Shown here: piece by piece, positions 1 through 7,876 of the stretch
How positions within the stretch are numbered: the first letter of the stretch is position 1
How the letters are laid out: the number at the start of each line of letters is the position of its first letter
NCBI GenBank assembly: GCA_030682505.1
Contig: JAUXOH010000271.1
Span: 1 to 18,037, forward strand
DNA: 18,037 bases
Direction of reading: 5' to 3'
Origin: Candidatus Didemnitutus sp.
GTDB lineage: Bacteria; Verrucomicrobiota; Verrucomicrobiia; Opitutales; Opitutaceae
The notes under the pieces: model-generated
Told to the model about the DNA's origin: nothing
Databases searched by the model: none
The model's input: only the letters and a program-made list of their open reading frames with translations
Made by a program: the position numbers and the translations under genes

Positions 1-140
1 TGGTGGCGCTCGGCAACGCAGCGATCGTGCGCCGGCATGCCGGTCAGGCGGTCTTGGCCACCGGCGAGGGTTGGCTCTACCAGTCCGGAAAGATAACGGA
101 GTTGAAATTGAACGAACCCATCCCCGAACTGGCGCCGTGA
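1..140 (+). CDS. 3' end of an unidentified protein gene (partial)
   Basis: An open frame read from position 3 runs through 45 sense codons to a TGA at 138-140. The last residues read GEGWLYQSGKITELKLNEP followed by IPELAP. The start and most of the protein lie outside the window, and this tail matches no family I recognise. The short alternating hydrophobic and polar runs look like beta strands, as at the end of a beta-rich or propeller protein, but that is only an impression. It converges with the mutarotase-like gene, and a hairpin lies between them. Confidence 0.55.
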   Translation, partial: VALGNAAIVRRHAGQAVLATGEGWLYQSGKITELKLNEPIPELAP

Positions 141-231
141 CCGATTCCCTCCGTCAATTGCCGCGCCCGCTGGAGCCATTGGCGCACACCGGCATCCAAC
201 TGTTAACCGTCGTGTTCGAATAGAGTCCTCA

Positions 232-256
232 ACCGGCGACGATTTCCGTCGCTGGT
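232..256. terminator. Hairpin between convergent genes, possible bidirectional terminator
   Basis: Positions 232-241 (accggcgacg) pair with 247-256 (cgtcgctggt) around a 5-nt loop, giving a 10-bp stem with one G-T wobble. It sits in the 152-bp spacer between the end of the partial plus-strand gene (140) and the end of the minus-strand mutarotase-like gene (293). There is no clean T-run on either side, so a classical Rho-independent terminator is only moderately supported. Nothing else stands out in 141-292. Confidence 0.4.
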
Positions 257-292
257 TCGTGCCGGTTTGAGCGCCCGAAGCGGGTAGCGCGC

Positions 293-1141
293 CTAGCTCG
301 TGGGTTGGCCGAACGTGTAGCGGAGATTCCACTCCCGCGTCTCTAGCGGCGCGAGGTCCAGCACTTGGTAGGGTTCGATCGAGAAGGTGTTGCCGTTGCC
401 CCAGACAAGGCACTCGTTGGGAACGAAAGTGCTGGCAAAATCAAGGTGCGTCAGCCGGGGATGGGTGAGTCGGCATTGTAGCGGCTGCCTGGCCGGCAGG
501 TGAAGAAAATCGAGGTGCCCATCATCCTTGCCGACGAAGGTGCGTTTGAAGGTGAGAACGCCGGCCTGGAGGGAGAAGCCCGGATTCTCCGGCAAGGTGC
601 TTTCACGGGGCACTTCCAGCTGGATCCGACCGTTGGTCAGCGCGAAGAACGGATGGGCAAACCACTCGAGGCGGAGCGGCGTGCTGCTGCGATTGGTCAA
701 CCGTGATGTTGAGCGGAGTTCGCGGCCAAACAGCTCGAGGGTTCGTTCGAGTTGATAGTCGATGGCGCCGACCTGTTGGTAGGTGCGGAAGCGAATCCCG
801 CAACTGAACGGCGTGATCTGCCACTCGCACGGCGCAACGACGACGGTGTCGCCGGCGTTCGTGGCGAGTTCGCCGGCGCCCAGCGCGAGGCCGCGATCTC
901 CTTGCCAGGTGAGCGGACGGCCGTCGCGCGTGCGATGGCGGAAGGATTCGGGCAGTCCCTGGCCGTTGAAAGGCAAGGGCGAGGTCTCCGGCCATTCCGG
1001 ACCGGTGAACAGGGGGCCGGCAAGCCGGTCGTGCACCTGCCAAATGTAACCGCCCCACGCGTAGCGGGCGCCGAGGCGCGCGCGGTCCACCGTGGGGTCA
1101 AGCACGTCAACCCGCAGTGTTTCGTTGGCGATCTCGAACAT
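293..1141 (-). CDS. Galactose-mutarotase-like (aldose 1-epimerase fold) protein
   Basis: This 282-residue protein looks like a member of the galactose mutarotase / aldose-1-epimerase superfamily, a beta-sandwich fold that interconverts or binds sugar anomers. Visible marks are RYAWGGYIWQV near residues 26-36, a FAHPFF segment with His163 that corresponds to the HPYF-type motif around the family's catalytic histidine, and a C-terminal FSIEPYQVLDL stretch with a glutamate where these enzymes keep their catalytic acid. There is no signal peptide, so it is probably cytoplasmic. The ATG at 1139-1141 lies 3 bp after the stop of the secreted-protein gene, which makes it the last gene of a tight minus-strand operon. 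The sugar substrate is unknown. The fold assignment is fairly firm, but catalytic activity is inferred. Confidence 0.7.
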   Translation of the reverse strand: MFEIANETLRVDVLDPTVDRARLGARYAWGGYIWQVHDRLAGPLFTGPEWPETSPLPFNGQGLPESFRHRTRDGRPLTWQGDRGLALGAGELATNAGDTVVVAPCEWQITPFSCGIRFRTYQQVGAIDYQLERTLELFGRELRSTSRLTNRSSTPLRLEWFAHPFFALTNGRIQLEVPRESTLPENPGFSLQAGVLTFKRTFVGKDDGHLDFLHLPARQPLQCRLTHPRLTHLDFASTFVPNECLVWGNGNTFSIEPYQVLDLAPLETREWNLRYTFGQPTS

Positions 1142-1144
1142 GGA

Positions 1145-1675
1145 TCAGCGCACGCGAATCACGCGCAGGCTCGTGGATTTGCCATCGATCGCGAGGGCGA
1201 ACTGGCCGTGCGGGCGGGCCCGAATTTCAATTTCCATGCCGGGCAACTCATAGGGGATGGCCTCGAAGCCTTCCCAGATCTGACCGTTTTCGAGCCGGAA
1301 CTTGTTGCGCGATTCCCAAGCGACGACCTTGGCCCGCAAGGGCGGCGTGGTCTGCCAGTCGGCGTCGTTGAAGAACGGCAGGCCGAAGCGATCCAAGAGG
1401 CCGCGCTTGTTTTCCGCCCCGGGCATGCTGGGCGCCCCGAAATCCGTCTGGGCGCGGGCCGCCTGCAAGTCGGCCTGCCGGGCGGCGGTCGCCGCGCGGG
1501 CCTGACGGATCAAGGCGGCATCGATGACGCCGAGCTGGTCCGGCGTGAGCTGGTCGAGTCCGGCGCGGTGCCACTCGGCCATCGTGAGAATCGACTTGAG
1601 GCCCGGGTGATCCTCTTGGGCGGACGCCAGGGGCGCGGCGCAGACCAAGAACAAGGCGAGGAGGCGGATTTTCAT
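1145..1675 (-). CDS. Small secreted protein with helical LTPDQL motif
   Basis: This 176-residue protein of unknown function begins with a textbook signal peptide: MKIR, then a hydrophobic stretch, with likely cleavage after ASA near residue 19. The mature part opens with an amphipathic segment, WHRAGLDQLTPDQLGVIDAA (residues 35-54), followed by an Ala/Gln/Arg-rich helix to about residue 77 and then a mixed region. The AGL-x-x-LTP-x-QL pattern recurs in small secreted proteins of Verrucomicrobia and Proteobacteria whose role is not defined. It sits 17 bp after the ABC transporter gene and 3 bp before the mutarotase-like gene, so it is almost certainly co-transcribed with them. A periplasmic role linked to that operon is an inference. 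Confidence 0.7.
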   Translation of the reverse strand: MKIRLLALFLVCAAPLASAQEDHPGLKSILTMAEWHRAGLDQLTPDQLGVIDAALIRQARAATAARQADLQAARAQTDFGAPSMPGAENKRGLLDRFGLPFFNDADWQTTPPLRAKVVAWESRNKFRLENGQIWEGFEAIPYELPGMEIEIRARPHGQFALAIDGKSTSLRVIRVR

Positions 1676-1692
1676 GGGGGAAGATTTAGGAT

Positions 1693-3438
1693 TTAGATGA
1701 AACCATCGCGAGAATTTTGTGCACTGACGAGTCGGGCAAAGACTCCTCCGTGCGCGGAAAGCGTGCCGAAATCACCTTGCTCCACGATACGGCCTGCTTC
1801 GAGCACGATAATGCGGTCGGCGTTGCGAATCGTGCTCAGCCGGTGGGCGATGGTGATGACCGTGCGCCCTTGGGAGAGGCGTTCCAGTGCCTCCTGGATC
1901 AGACTCTCGCCCTCGTAATCGAGCGCGGAGGTGGCTTCATCCAGAATGAGCACCGGCGGATTGCGAAGCAGGGCCCGCGCAATGGCCAGGCGCTGGCGCT
2001 GCCCGCCCGAAAGATTCACCCCGCGTTCGCCGACCAAGGTCTCGTAGCCGAGCGGCAGCCGGAGAATGAATTCCTCCGCATTGGCCTGGCGGGCGGCGAG
2101 GTGGACCTCCTCGTCGGTCGCATCCGCGCGAGCGAAACGCAGGTTGTCAAAGATGGAGCCCGAGAGGAGGAGACTGTCCTGCAACACGACGGCGAATTGG
2201 CGGCGGACCCAACGCATGTCCCATACGCTGAGGGGTTGTCCGTCAATCAGCAGGGTGCCGTCGCCGGGCGCGTAGAGACCGAGCATCAGGTTCGCGAGGG
2301 TGCTCTTGCCCGAGCCCGAGGGACCGACGAAGGCGATGTGCTCGCCGGGACGAATCGTCAGCTTGATGTCATGCAGGACGCGGCGCTCGGGGGCGGTGGG
2401 GTAGGAGAAGTTGACACGATCGAAGCTGATCTCGCCGCGCAACGGCGTGCGGAGCGTGCCCTGCCAGTCCTCGACATAGGTGGAGTCGACGAGCTCTTTG
2501 ATGCTGTGGTAGCTTTCGCGGCCGATGAAGTATTGCTCGCTCAACCCGACGAAGGCCTGGATGGGTCCGAGCACGATGGGCAGGCCAGCGACGAAAGCGA
2601 AGAGCGTGCCGTAGGTGATGGTGCCCCGGATCGCGAGCACGGCGCCTCCGGCCATGACGACCAGCGCAATGACCTGGGTGCTCACATACCAGAAGGTGCC
2701 GAACACGGCGTTGATGTAGCTCTGGTGCACGCGCGAACGGGCGAAATCGTGACTGGAACGATCGAGATCGGTTTGGGCCTGCTGCTCTTCGCCGAAACTC
2801 CGCACGAGGCGCAGCGCCGAGATGTATTCGCTCGCCGTGCCCGTGAGGCGTTCCTGTGCGAGGCGGGCCTCGGTGTTGGTGCGCTGAATGCGGCTGAAGA
2901 AGTGATACTTGCCGAAACCGTAGGCCGGGAGAATCAGCGCCAGCACGACGGCGAGGTGCCAGTTGAGCAGCGCGAGAATGAAAAAAATGCTGCCGCCATA
3001 GAGGACGTTGGGCAAAAACTGATTCAGGACGTTGTAGAGCAGGGACTCGACCTTCTGCGTGTCGAACGCGTATTTGGAAAGGAGCCGGCCGGTCTTCTGT
3101 TGGTCGAGATAGCCGAAGCTCAGATACTGGAGCTTGAAGAAGATGCGGCTCCGGAGCTCGACCATCATCTGGGCCATCGCCTTGGCAATCTCACTGGCGC
3201 CCCACACCGAGAAAACATAGTGCACGCCGAGCAGGACGAAAAAAACGCCGGCGAGTTGGGCGACCGCGATCACGTCCCGGGCGGGCACGGCGACGTCGAT
3301 CATGCGTTGGAACAACCACGGGCAGGGGGCGACGGCGAGGGAGCGGGCCAGTGCCAGCGCCAGACCCCGCCGCAGCTGCGGGCGGTTGTGCCAGAGATAC
3401 CCGGAAAGGGTGCGGGCGGTCAGGCCCTCGCGGCTCAT
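1693..3438 (-). CDS. ABC exporter half-transporter (MsbA-like, fused TMD-NBD)
   Basis: This 581-residue inner-membrane protein has an N-terminal six-helix exporter-type transmembrane domain (about residues 20-310) fused to a C-terminal ATPase. The nucleotide-binding domain is complete: Walker A GPSGSGKST at 372-380, Q-loop Gln420, signature LSGGQ at 476-480, Walker B VLILDE at 496-501 and H-loop His532 in TIAHRLST. All catalytic residues are present, so an active homodimeric exporter is expected. The substrate cannot be told; lipids, peptides, polysaccharide precursors and drugs all occur in this class. I chose the ATG at 3438 (MSREG) because an upstream ATG at 3525 would overlap the preceding oxidoreductase gene and adds an unconserved basic stretch. 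From 3438 the gap to that gene is 10 bp, as expected within an operon. Confidence 0.92.
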   Translation of the reverse strand: MSREGLTARTLSGYLWHNRPQLRRGLALALARSLAVAPCPWLFQRMIDVAVPARDVIAVAQLAGVFFVLLGVHYVFSVWGASEIAKAMAQMMVELRSRIFFKLQYLSFGYLDQQKTGRLLSKYAFDTQKVESLLYNVLNQFLPNVLYGGSIFFILALLNWHLAVVLALILPAYGFGKYHFFSRIQRTNTEARLAQERLTGTASEYISALRLVRSFGEEQQAQTDLDRSSHDFARSRVHQSYINAVFGTFWYVSTQVIALVVMAGGAVLAIRGTITYGTLFAFVAGLPIVLGPIQAFVGLSEQYFIGRESYHSIKELVDSTYVEDWQGTLRTPLRGEISFDRVNFSYPTAPERRVLHDIKLTIRPGEHIAFVGPSGSGKSTLANLMLGLYAPGDGTLLIDGQPLSVWDMRWVRRQFAVVLQDSLLLSGSIFDNLRFARADATDEEVHLAARQANAEEFILRLPLGYETLVGERGVNLSGGQRQRLAIARALLRNPPVLILDEATSALDYEGESLIQEALERLSQGRTVITIAHRLSTIRNADRIIVLEAGRIVEQGDFGTLSAHGGVFARLVSAQNSRDGFI

Positions 3439-3448
3439 GGTGCGAAAG

Positions 3449-4570
3449 CTACCCGAGTTCGGGCGCTTGTCCCTTGGTGCGCTTGGGCGCGCGATTGCCG
3501 TGCAGCGCCGTGTAGAACGAGTCACCCGGCTTGATCGAACCGCGCTTCACAATCTCACCGGTGAACGCGGATTTGTAGATCGCCGTGAGAAACTCGAGGG
3601 TCTGCCGCGCCTCTTCGCCCGAGGTGAGCGGGCGACGATTGGCATCCATGTCGGCGACGAAGGCATTGAGCTGGGCACCGTGGGTCGAACCGACGTCGAG
3701 CGGGAAACTCTGCCACGCCTGCATGAGGCTGTCGTTCTCGACCGGGGGCACGGGGGTGAGTTTCCAGTTGTCGCGCGTGTAGCCGTAGAGGTGGGTCAAT
3801 TCCAGCGTGGCCCGCTGGTAATCGAGGCGCAGGTAGGTTTCCTGCCGCGGGCTGAGCGCGCTGTTCACGATTGATCCGAAGGCGCCGTTCTTGAATTTCA
3901 CCAACGCCATCGAGATGTCCTCCACTTCAATCGCGCGGTCGAGCGTGCCGGCCATGGAACGCACCTCGCTCCAATCGCCCATCAAGTGAAGAAAGTGGTC
4001 CATCGCGTGAATGCCGAGCCCCATGGTCGGCCCACCGAGTTCGGTTTCCCAGCGACCCCGCCACGGCACGGCGTAGTAGGCGACGTCGCGGAACCACAGG
4101 GTGTTGCAGATGCCGACGAGCGGGCGGCCCATCTGGCCGCTGGCCGCCAGGCGGCGGACGTGCGCGGTCGAGGAACCAAAGCGCATTTGAAAGATACACG
4201 CCGTGTAGCGGCCGGTGCGCGCTTCCGCGGCTTGAATCTGATCGAGCTCGGCCAGCGAACCGCAGAGGGGCTTTTCGCACAGCACCCAGGCGCCCGCTTC
4301 CATGGCCGCAATGCTCATCGGCGTATGCTGGGCCGGAGGAGTGGCCACGAGCACGATGTCCGGCTTGTCTTCGCGCAAGAGCTTGGCGAAGTCGGTGTAG
4401 GAGCGCGGCACATGGTGGCGCTTGGCAAACTGCGCGACGCGCTCCGCATCGATGTCAACCACCGCGTCCAGTGTGACCCGGCCGAGGGTGGCTTCGACGG
4501 CGTTGACATGGGCTTCGCCGATTGAACCAGTGCCGACAAGTGCGGCGCGATAGACTTTTTTGATGCTCAC
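3449..4570 (-). CDS. Gfo/Idh/MocA-family NAD(P)-dependent oxidoreductase
   Basis: This 373-residue cytoplasmic dehydrogenase of the glucose-fructose / inositol dehydrogenase type has an N-terminal Rossmann domain with GTGSIG (residues 13-18), the acidic VVDID strand end near 37-41, the EKP motif at 99-101 whose lysine is catalytic in the family, and GLGIHAMDHF with His188 and Asp191 at the expected active-site position. Family members oxidise or epimerise sugars, inositols and their derivatives with NAD(P). The start is a GTG at 4568-4570 (MSIKKV), preceded by GGGG six bases upstream. It is the first gene of the tight run with the ABC exporter, secreted protein and mutarotase-like gene. The mutarotase neighbour supports a sugar substrate, but the exact one is not visible. 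Confidence 0.9.
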   Translation of the reverse strand: MSIKKVYRAALVGTGSIGEAHVNAVEATLGRVTLDAVVDIDAERVAQFAKRHHVPRSYTDFAKLLREDKPDIVLVATPPAQHTPMSIAAMEAGAWVLCEKPLCGSLAELDQIQAAEARTGRYTACIFQMRFGSSTAHVRRLAASGQMGRPLVGICNTLWFRDVAYYAVPWRGRWETELGGPTMGLGIHAMDHFLHLMGDWSEVRSMAGTLDRAIEVEDISMALVKFKNGAFGSIVNSALSPRQETYLRLDYQRATLELTHLYGYTRDNWKLTPVPPVENDSLMQAWQSFPLDVGSTHGAQLNAFVADMDANRRPLTSGEEARQTLEFLTAIYKSAFTGEIVKRGSIKPGDSFYTALHGNRAPKRTKGQAPELG

Positions 4571-4641
4571 TGCTGCCCCAGAAGAAAGGGATATCGGTCA
4601 GCAGGCCACAGGAATTTTTATGAAAACGACTGAAAATTGAT

Positions 4642-4661
4642 CGGCCGCCCCGAGGCGGCTG
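4642..4661 (-). terminator. GC-rich hairpin between di-iron gene and oxidoreductase gene
   Basis: Perfect 6-bp arms gccgcc (4644-4649) and ggcggc (4654-4659) flank a ccga loop, and the stem extends outward through a wobble and a C-G pair. On the minus strand the hairpin is followed by gatcaatttt, a weak T-rich tail, 25-45 bases after the di-iron gene's stop. It may end or attenuate the dioxygenase/di-iron transcript before the downstream four-gene run. The 115-bp gap shows no convincing promoter. Confidence 0.4.
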
Positions 4662-4685
4662 GTCAGCTTGGCCAGGGCTCGCTTT

Positions 4686-6008
4686 CTAAGCTACGCCCGC
4701 GATCTTTTTCAGCTTGTTCCCGGTGAGGCGTTGGTCGGGGGGAAGACTGTGGGGCGTGAGATTTCCGTGCGTCTTGGTCAGGGCGGCAAAGCGGGCCTCG
4801 GTGGCCTTGACGAAGTCGTCGACGGGGCGGGTTTCGCCAAAGAGCGCCATGATCTCCGGCAGCCAGCGATGCCCGTAGCGGACGTGGTTCTGTTCGTCGT
4901 TGCGGTCGAAGGCGAGCAGGGTGTCGGCCTCAAAGTCGTTCAGTTCGCGCACGCGGTCCATCACGAGGGCCTTGGTCGGGAAACTGCCGGCCTCGAATTC
5001 CATCGTCATCATCGCGTAGCGCTCGTGCGGTGCCATTTGCACGAGGACGTTGTAGAGTTCGAGCGAGTGCTCGAGCGTCATCAGATCAACCCCGAGGTGG
5101 GGGAGTTGGCGGTAGCCAAAGGCACTGTGGCGGGATTCATCCCACAAGTGGCGCGCCAGATCATGGTGCAGATCGAAGGGCGCATGCGGGGTGTCGTAGA
5201 AAACGGTGGCGAGATAGTCCACTGCATCCAATTCCATCATCAGCCAGACATAGACCATGAGCCGGATGACGCGGGCGTCCGTCTTGGGGTCGGCGAGCCA
5301 GTCCCGCACAATCGGCGTCTCATCCGGATCCTGACTGAAGACGCTGGAGCAGACCGGATACTTGCCCCGGTTGCAGGTGGTGGGGTGCTTGTAGGGGCGC
5401 TGGGCCGATTGCCACCCAAAGTCCGTGGGCAAGGGCGTGTGCGTGCGCTCCCCCAACAGACCGCCGTGCGACGCCAGCGCGGTCTGGAGGTGGGCGATCC
5501 AAGCTCCGGCCTCGATGCCCGCGAGAAAGGGCTCCATCTCCACGGCGTGCCGTTCTTCGTCCAGGATAAATTCCTCCACCAAGCGGCGCGACGGCCAGTC
5601 GGCGAGGTGATGGGTGGCCTGCAAATAGTGGCGGTAGGACTCCAGCAACGCGGGCTTCAACACCCGGTAGAATCCGGCCAGCGCGACATCGCCATCGGCG
5701 GGCATCACCGCCTCGGTGAACAGCTGCGCGAGACTCTCCCGCACGCTTTCTCCACTCCCGAAACCGCTCATCTCGCGACCGCGTTCGCGCAGGAAGCGGG
5801 CATGGCCCGAGGATTCCCAGAGGTGTTGGCAAAGCAGATACTTCAATTCGGGCTCGCCCACCCGGTAGACCAACGTCGTGGCGGTGCGGAGGAATTCGCG
5901 CTCCGTCTCGAACAACAGGCGCTGGAGGCGCGCCATTTCCTGGACGGCGGCGAGGCGGCCACCGGAGCCGGCGGTGGCCGGAGCCGGGGGGGAGTGTGGG
6001 GCAACCAT
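4686..6008 (-). CDS. Tandem ferritin-like di-iron protein (two fused four-helix domains)
   Basis: This 440-residue protein reads as two ferritin-like domains in a row. The C-terminal half (about 240-395) has a full carboxylate-bridged di-iron set: Glu259, E291-x-x-H294, Glu337 or Glu339, and E372-x-x-H375. The N-terminal half (about 25-175) has Glu34, His69, Glu123 and E151-x-x-H154. The two halves share a marker, QHLWESSGHARF at 61-72 and RHLWDESRHSAF at 286-297, which points to internal duplication. In the first copy the ExxH glutamate is replaced by Ser66, so its iron site may be altered. No signal peptide is visible. The relatives I can think of are oxidases, oxygenases or iron-binding proteins; no named enzyme is recognised. 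The ATG at 6008 lies 9 bp after the dioxygenase stop, so the two are co-transcribed. Confidence 0.75.
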   Translation of the reverse strand: MVAPHSPPAPATAGSGGRLAAVQEMARLQRLLFETEREFLRTATTLVYRVGEPELKYLLCQHLWESSGHARFLRERGREMSGFGSGESVRESLAQLFTEAVMPADGDVALAGFYRVLKPALLESYRHYLQATHHLADWPSRRLVEEFILDEERHAVEMEPFLAGIEAGAWIAHLQTALASHGGLLGERTHTPLPTDFGWQSAQRPYKHPTTCNRGKYPVCSSVFSQDPDETPIVRDWLADPKTDARVIRLMVYVWLMMELDAVDYLATVFYDTPHAPFDLHHDLARHLWDESRHSAFGYRQLPHLGVDLMTLEHSLELYNVLVQMAPHERYAMMTMEFEAGSFPTKALVMDRVRELNDFEADTLLAFDRNDEQNHVRYGHRWLPEIMALFGETRPVDDFVKATEARFAALTKTHGNLTPHSLPPDQRLTGNKLKKIAGVA

Positions 6009-6017
6009 GGCGGCAGG

Positions 6018-6941
6018 TTAGCAGATCCGGCCGCGTTTGCCAGCGGTCGTGTGGCCCGGAGGATTGACGCCGACCCAGCGCTCGTCGATCGGCTCGCTGG
6101 CGCGTTGATAGCGGCTGTCGCTCGAAATGCGCAGGCGGTTTTCGGTGCGGTTGTCCAGTGACGCGTGCACGAGGAACATGCCGAAGGTCAGGAAATCGCC
6201 GGCGTGGAAATCGGAAGTGAGCCAGCGACCGCCGAACTTGTTGCGCAATTGCGGGGGATTGTGGGAGAGCGTGCCGGTGAAGGTCCATTTGCCAGTCTTG
6301 GCCTTCTCGGCGTCCTGCGGCTTGTTTTCGCAAAACGCATCGACGTCGCGATACACATAATTCTCGAGCAGATCGGTGCGCAGGTGGGATTTCTCCAGAA
6401 TCAGCAGGCCGCCGAGATCAAAGGGAATGTCACCGTAAGTCATCCAGCACGTCATGTGCCGGTGCGTGCCGCGTCCCATGTAAGGCAGATCGCAGTGGGG
6501 GTTGGTGCCTTTGCCCGGACCGATGGCGCGGAGCCACGTGAAATCGTAGTGGCGGACCGGCTCACCGAAAAACTTGGCGTAGAAGTCCACGAGCTGGCCG
6601 GAGTAGAGGAGTTTTTGCACGGCCTCGTTGCCCTGGGTGAGCTCGGGTTTGAACACGTAGCCCGCACCGGGTTTGCAGATGCCGTCCATCTCCGGAGACG
6701 CGGGATCAAGCACGCCCGCCGCCGCGAGGCGGGAGGTGAGGCTCGCCCGGGCGCCGAGCACCTCCTCGCGATTCAGGAAACCCTTCATGTAAAGGTAGCC
6801 GTCTTCCGCCACCCGGCGGCGCAGTTCTTCCACGTCGTCCGCAGCGTCGATGGAATCGCGGAGCCAACCGACCTTGTCATCGCTCATTTCGAGCTCGTGA
6901 CCATAGGAATATAGCTGGGGCAGCGCAGTCGTGGTGCTCAT
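6018..6941 (-). CDS. Phytanoyl-CoA dioxygenase (PhyH)-family Fe(II)/2-oxoglutarate oxygenase
   Basis: This 307-residue protein belongs to the PhyH branch of the non-haem iron, 2-oxoglutarate-dependent oxygenases, which hydroxylate small molecules. The facial triad is visible: His149-Cys150-Asp151 (HxD, in NPHCDLPYMGRG) and distal His259 in FGMFLVHASLDN. The arginine-rich NRLRISSDSRYQ that follows supplies the usual 2-oxoglutarate-binding arginine. I chose the ATG at 6941 (MSTTTALPQ) because GGTGG lies just upstream; the longer reading to 7022 would run through the divergent regulator's promoter and start codon. It is the first gene of a unit with the di-iron protein and is divergent from an AraC/cupin regulator, so it is probably inducible. 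Many bacterial PhyH enzymes act in secondary metabolism or methyl- and alkyl-group oxidation; the substrate here is not determinable. Confidence 0.88.
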   Translation of the reverse strand: MSTTTALPQLYSYGHELEMSDDKVGWLRDSIDAADDVEELRRRVAEDGYLYMKGFLNREEVLGARASLTSRLAAAGVLDPASPEMDGICKPGAGYVFKPELTQGNEAVQKLLYSGQLVDFYAKFFGEPVRHYDFTWLRAIGPGKGTNPHCDLPYMGRGTHRHMTCWMTYGDIPFDLGGLLILEKSHLRTDLLENYVYRDVDAFCENKPQDAEKAKTGKWTFTGTLSHNPPQLRNKFGGRWLTSDFHAGDFLTFGMFLVHASLDNRTENRLRISSDSRYQRASEPIDERWVGVNPPGHTTAGKRGRIC

Positions 6942-6997
6942 GCCCACCAAAATACACGCGAATCGGTTCGTATAAAATGGTTGAAGTGGGAGAACTG
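6942..6997. promoter_or_regulatory. Divergent control region between PhyH gene and AraC regulator
   Basis: Only 56 bp separate the two start codons. Within it CGAA (6959-6962) and TTCG (6967-6970) form a short inverted repeat around tcgg, directly beside TATAAA (6971-6976). That AT-rich box reads as a -10 element for the plus-strand regulator and, on the other strand, as TTTATA for the dioxygenase. No good -35 is seen on either side, as expected for activator-dependent promoters. Autoregulation and control of the PhyH/di-iron unit by the AraC protein are inferred. Confidence 0.4.
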
Positions 6998-7867
6998 ATG
7001 CAATTTCTGGTAGTCGTGCCACCGCTCCAAAAATATCGCGCCCAACCCTGGCTGGAAAGTCCGCTCCGCACTCCGGTGGGAGAGATCAGGATGGCGGGCC
7101 TGCTCCACGACGTGCCGGGCATCGATCCGGGAAAGATGCGGATTTTGAGAAGCTTCACGCTCATGCTCATGGTGGAGGGTCGCGGCTACTACCGCGATGA
7201 GCGGGGCACGCAGATGGAGCTGATTCCCGGTGACGTCGTGTTGGTTTTTCCGGAGATCGCGCACGCCTATGGACCGTTGGAGAGTCGGGAATGGAAGCAG
7301 ATCTACTTCGTGCTGGACGGGCCGCAATTCGTGTTCTGGCGCAAGCAGGGACTGCTGAATCCGGACAAGCCGGTGCTGCGGTTGGGTTCGCCGGATTACT
7401 GGAAGCAGCGGCTGGCGGATGTGCTGAAGGGCGACGCGTTGCACGGCCCGGGCGCGCCGATGCGCGCGATGGGACGGTTGTTGCAAGTGATCGCGGAGAT
7501 GCTCGCGACCCAGGGAGAGAGCGTGCACTCGGCCAGTCGGGATGTCTGGTGGGAGAAGAGCCTGCGGTTGCTCGGCGACCGGGCGGCGGGCGGCTGGCCC
7601 TCGCCGCAGGAGGTCGCGCGGCAGGTTGGGCTCAACTACGAGAATTTCCGCAAGCGCTTCGCCCAGCTCGGCGGCGAGTCGCCGGGGCGCTACCAGAAGC
7701 GCCGGCGCTTGGAGTGGGCCTGCTCGTCGATCTATCACGGTGACCGCTCGTTCAAGCAGATCGCGGACGAACTCGGTTTCTGTGATGTCTTTCATTTCTC
7801 CAAGGCGTTCAAGCAGGAGATCGGGGCGACGCCCTCGGAGTATCGCCGGCGCGTGCGCGGGCATTGA
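6998..7867 (+). CDS. AraC-family transcriptional regulator with N-terminal cupin sensor
   Basis: This 289-residue DNA-binding regulator has an N-terminal cupin-like ligand-binding domain (LMLMVEGRGYY and LIPGDVVLVFPEIAHAY, about residues 56-91) and a C-terminal double helix-turn-helix (about 195-285). The second helix-turn-helix contains the AraC signature: SFKQIADELGFCDVFHFSKA followed by FKQEIGATPSEYR. I prefer the ATG at 6998 over the in-frame ATG at 6977 because GGGAG sits five bases before it, whereas the earlier ATG directly abuts the TATAAA box and would lie upstream of the likely transcription start. The gene is divergent from the PhyH/di-iron pair, the classic position for a local activator. 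Its inducer is unknown, but cupin-AraC regulators of this kind usually sense sugars or related small molecules. It ends 9 bp from the convergent secreted-protein gene. Confidence 0.92.
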   Translation: MQFLVVVPPLQKYRAQPWLESPLRTPVGEIRMAGLLHDVPGIDPGKMRILRSFTLMLMVEGRGYYRDERGTQMELIPGDVVLVFPEIAHAYGPLESREWKQIYFVLDGPQFVFWRKQGLLNPDKPVLRLGSPDYWKQRLADVLKGDALHGPGAPMRAMGRLLQVIAEMLATQGESVHSASRDVWWEKSLRLLGDRAAGGWPSPQEVARQVGLNYENFRKRFAQLGGESPGRYQKRRRLEWACSSIYHGDRSFKQIADELGFCDVFHFSKAFKQEIGATPSEYRRRVRGH

Positions 7868-7876
7868 GGCGCGGAA

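Noticed and set aside
752..1696. 314-codon plus-strand open frame opposite the mutarotase-like and secreted-protein genes
   Set aside because: It spans two real genes and the gap between them, and its translation shows no signal, domain or motif.
1717..3534. 605-codon open frame on the plus strand opposite the ABC transporter gene
   Set aside because: It is an antisense shadow of a gene with unmistakable ABC motifs. Its translation has no domain pattern, and such open frames are common opposite GC-rich genes.
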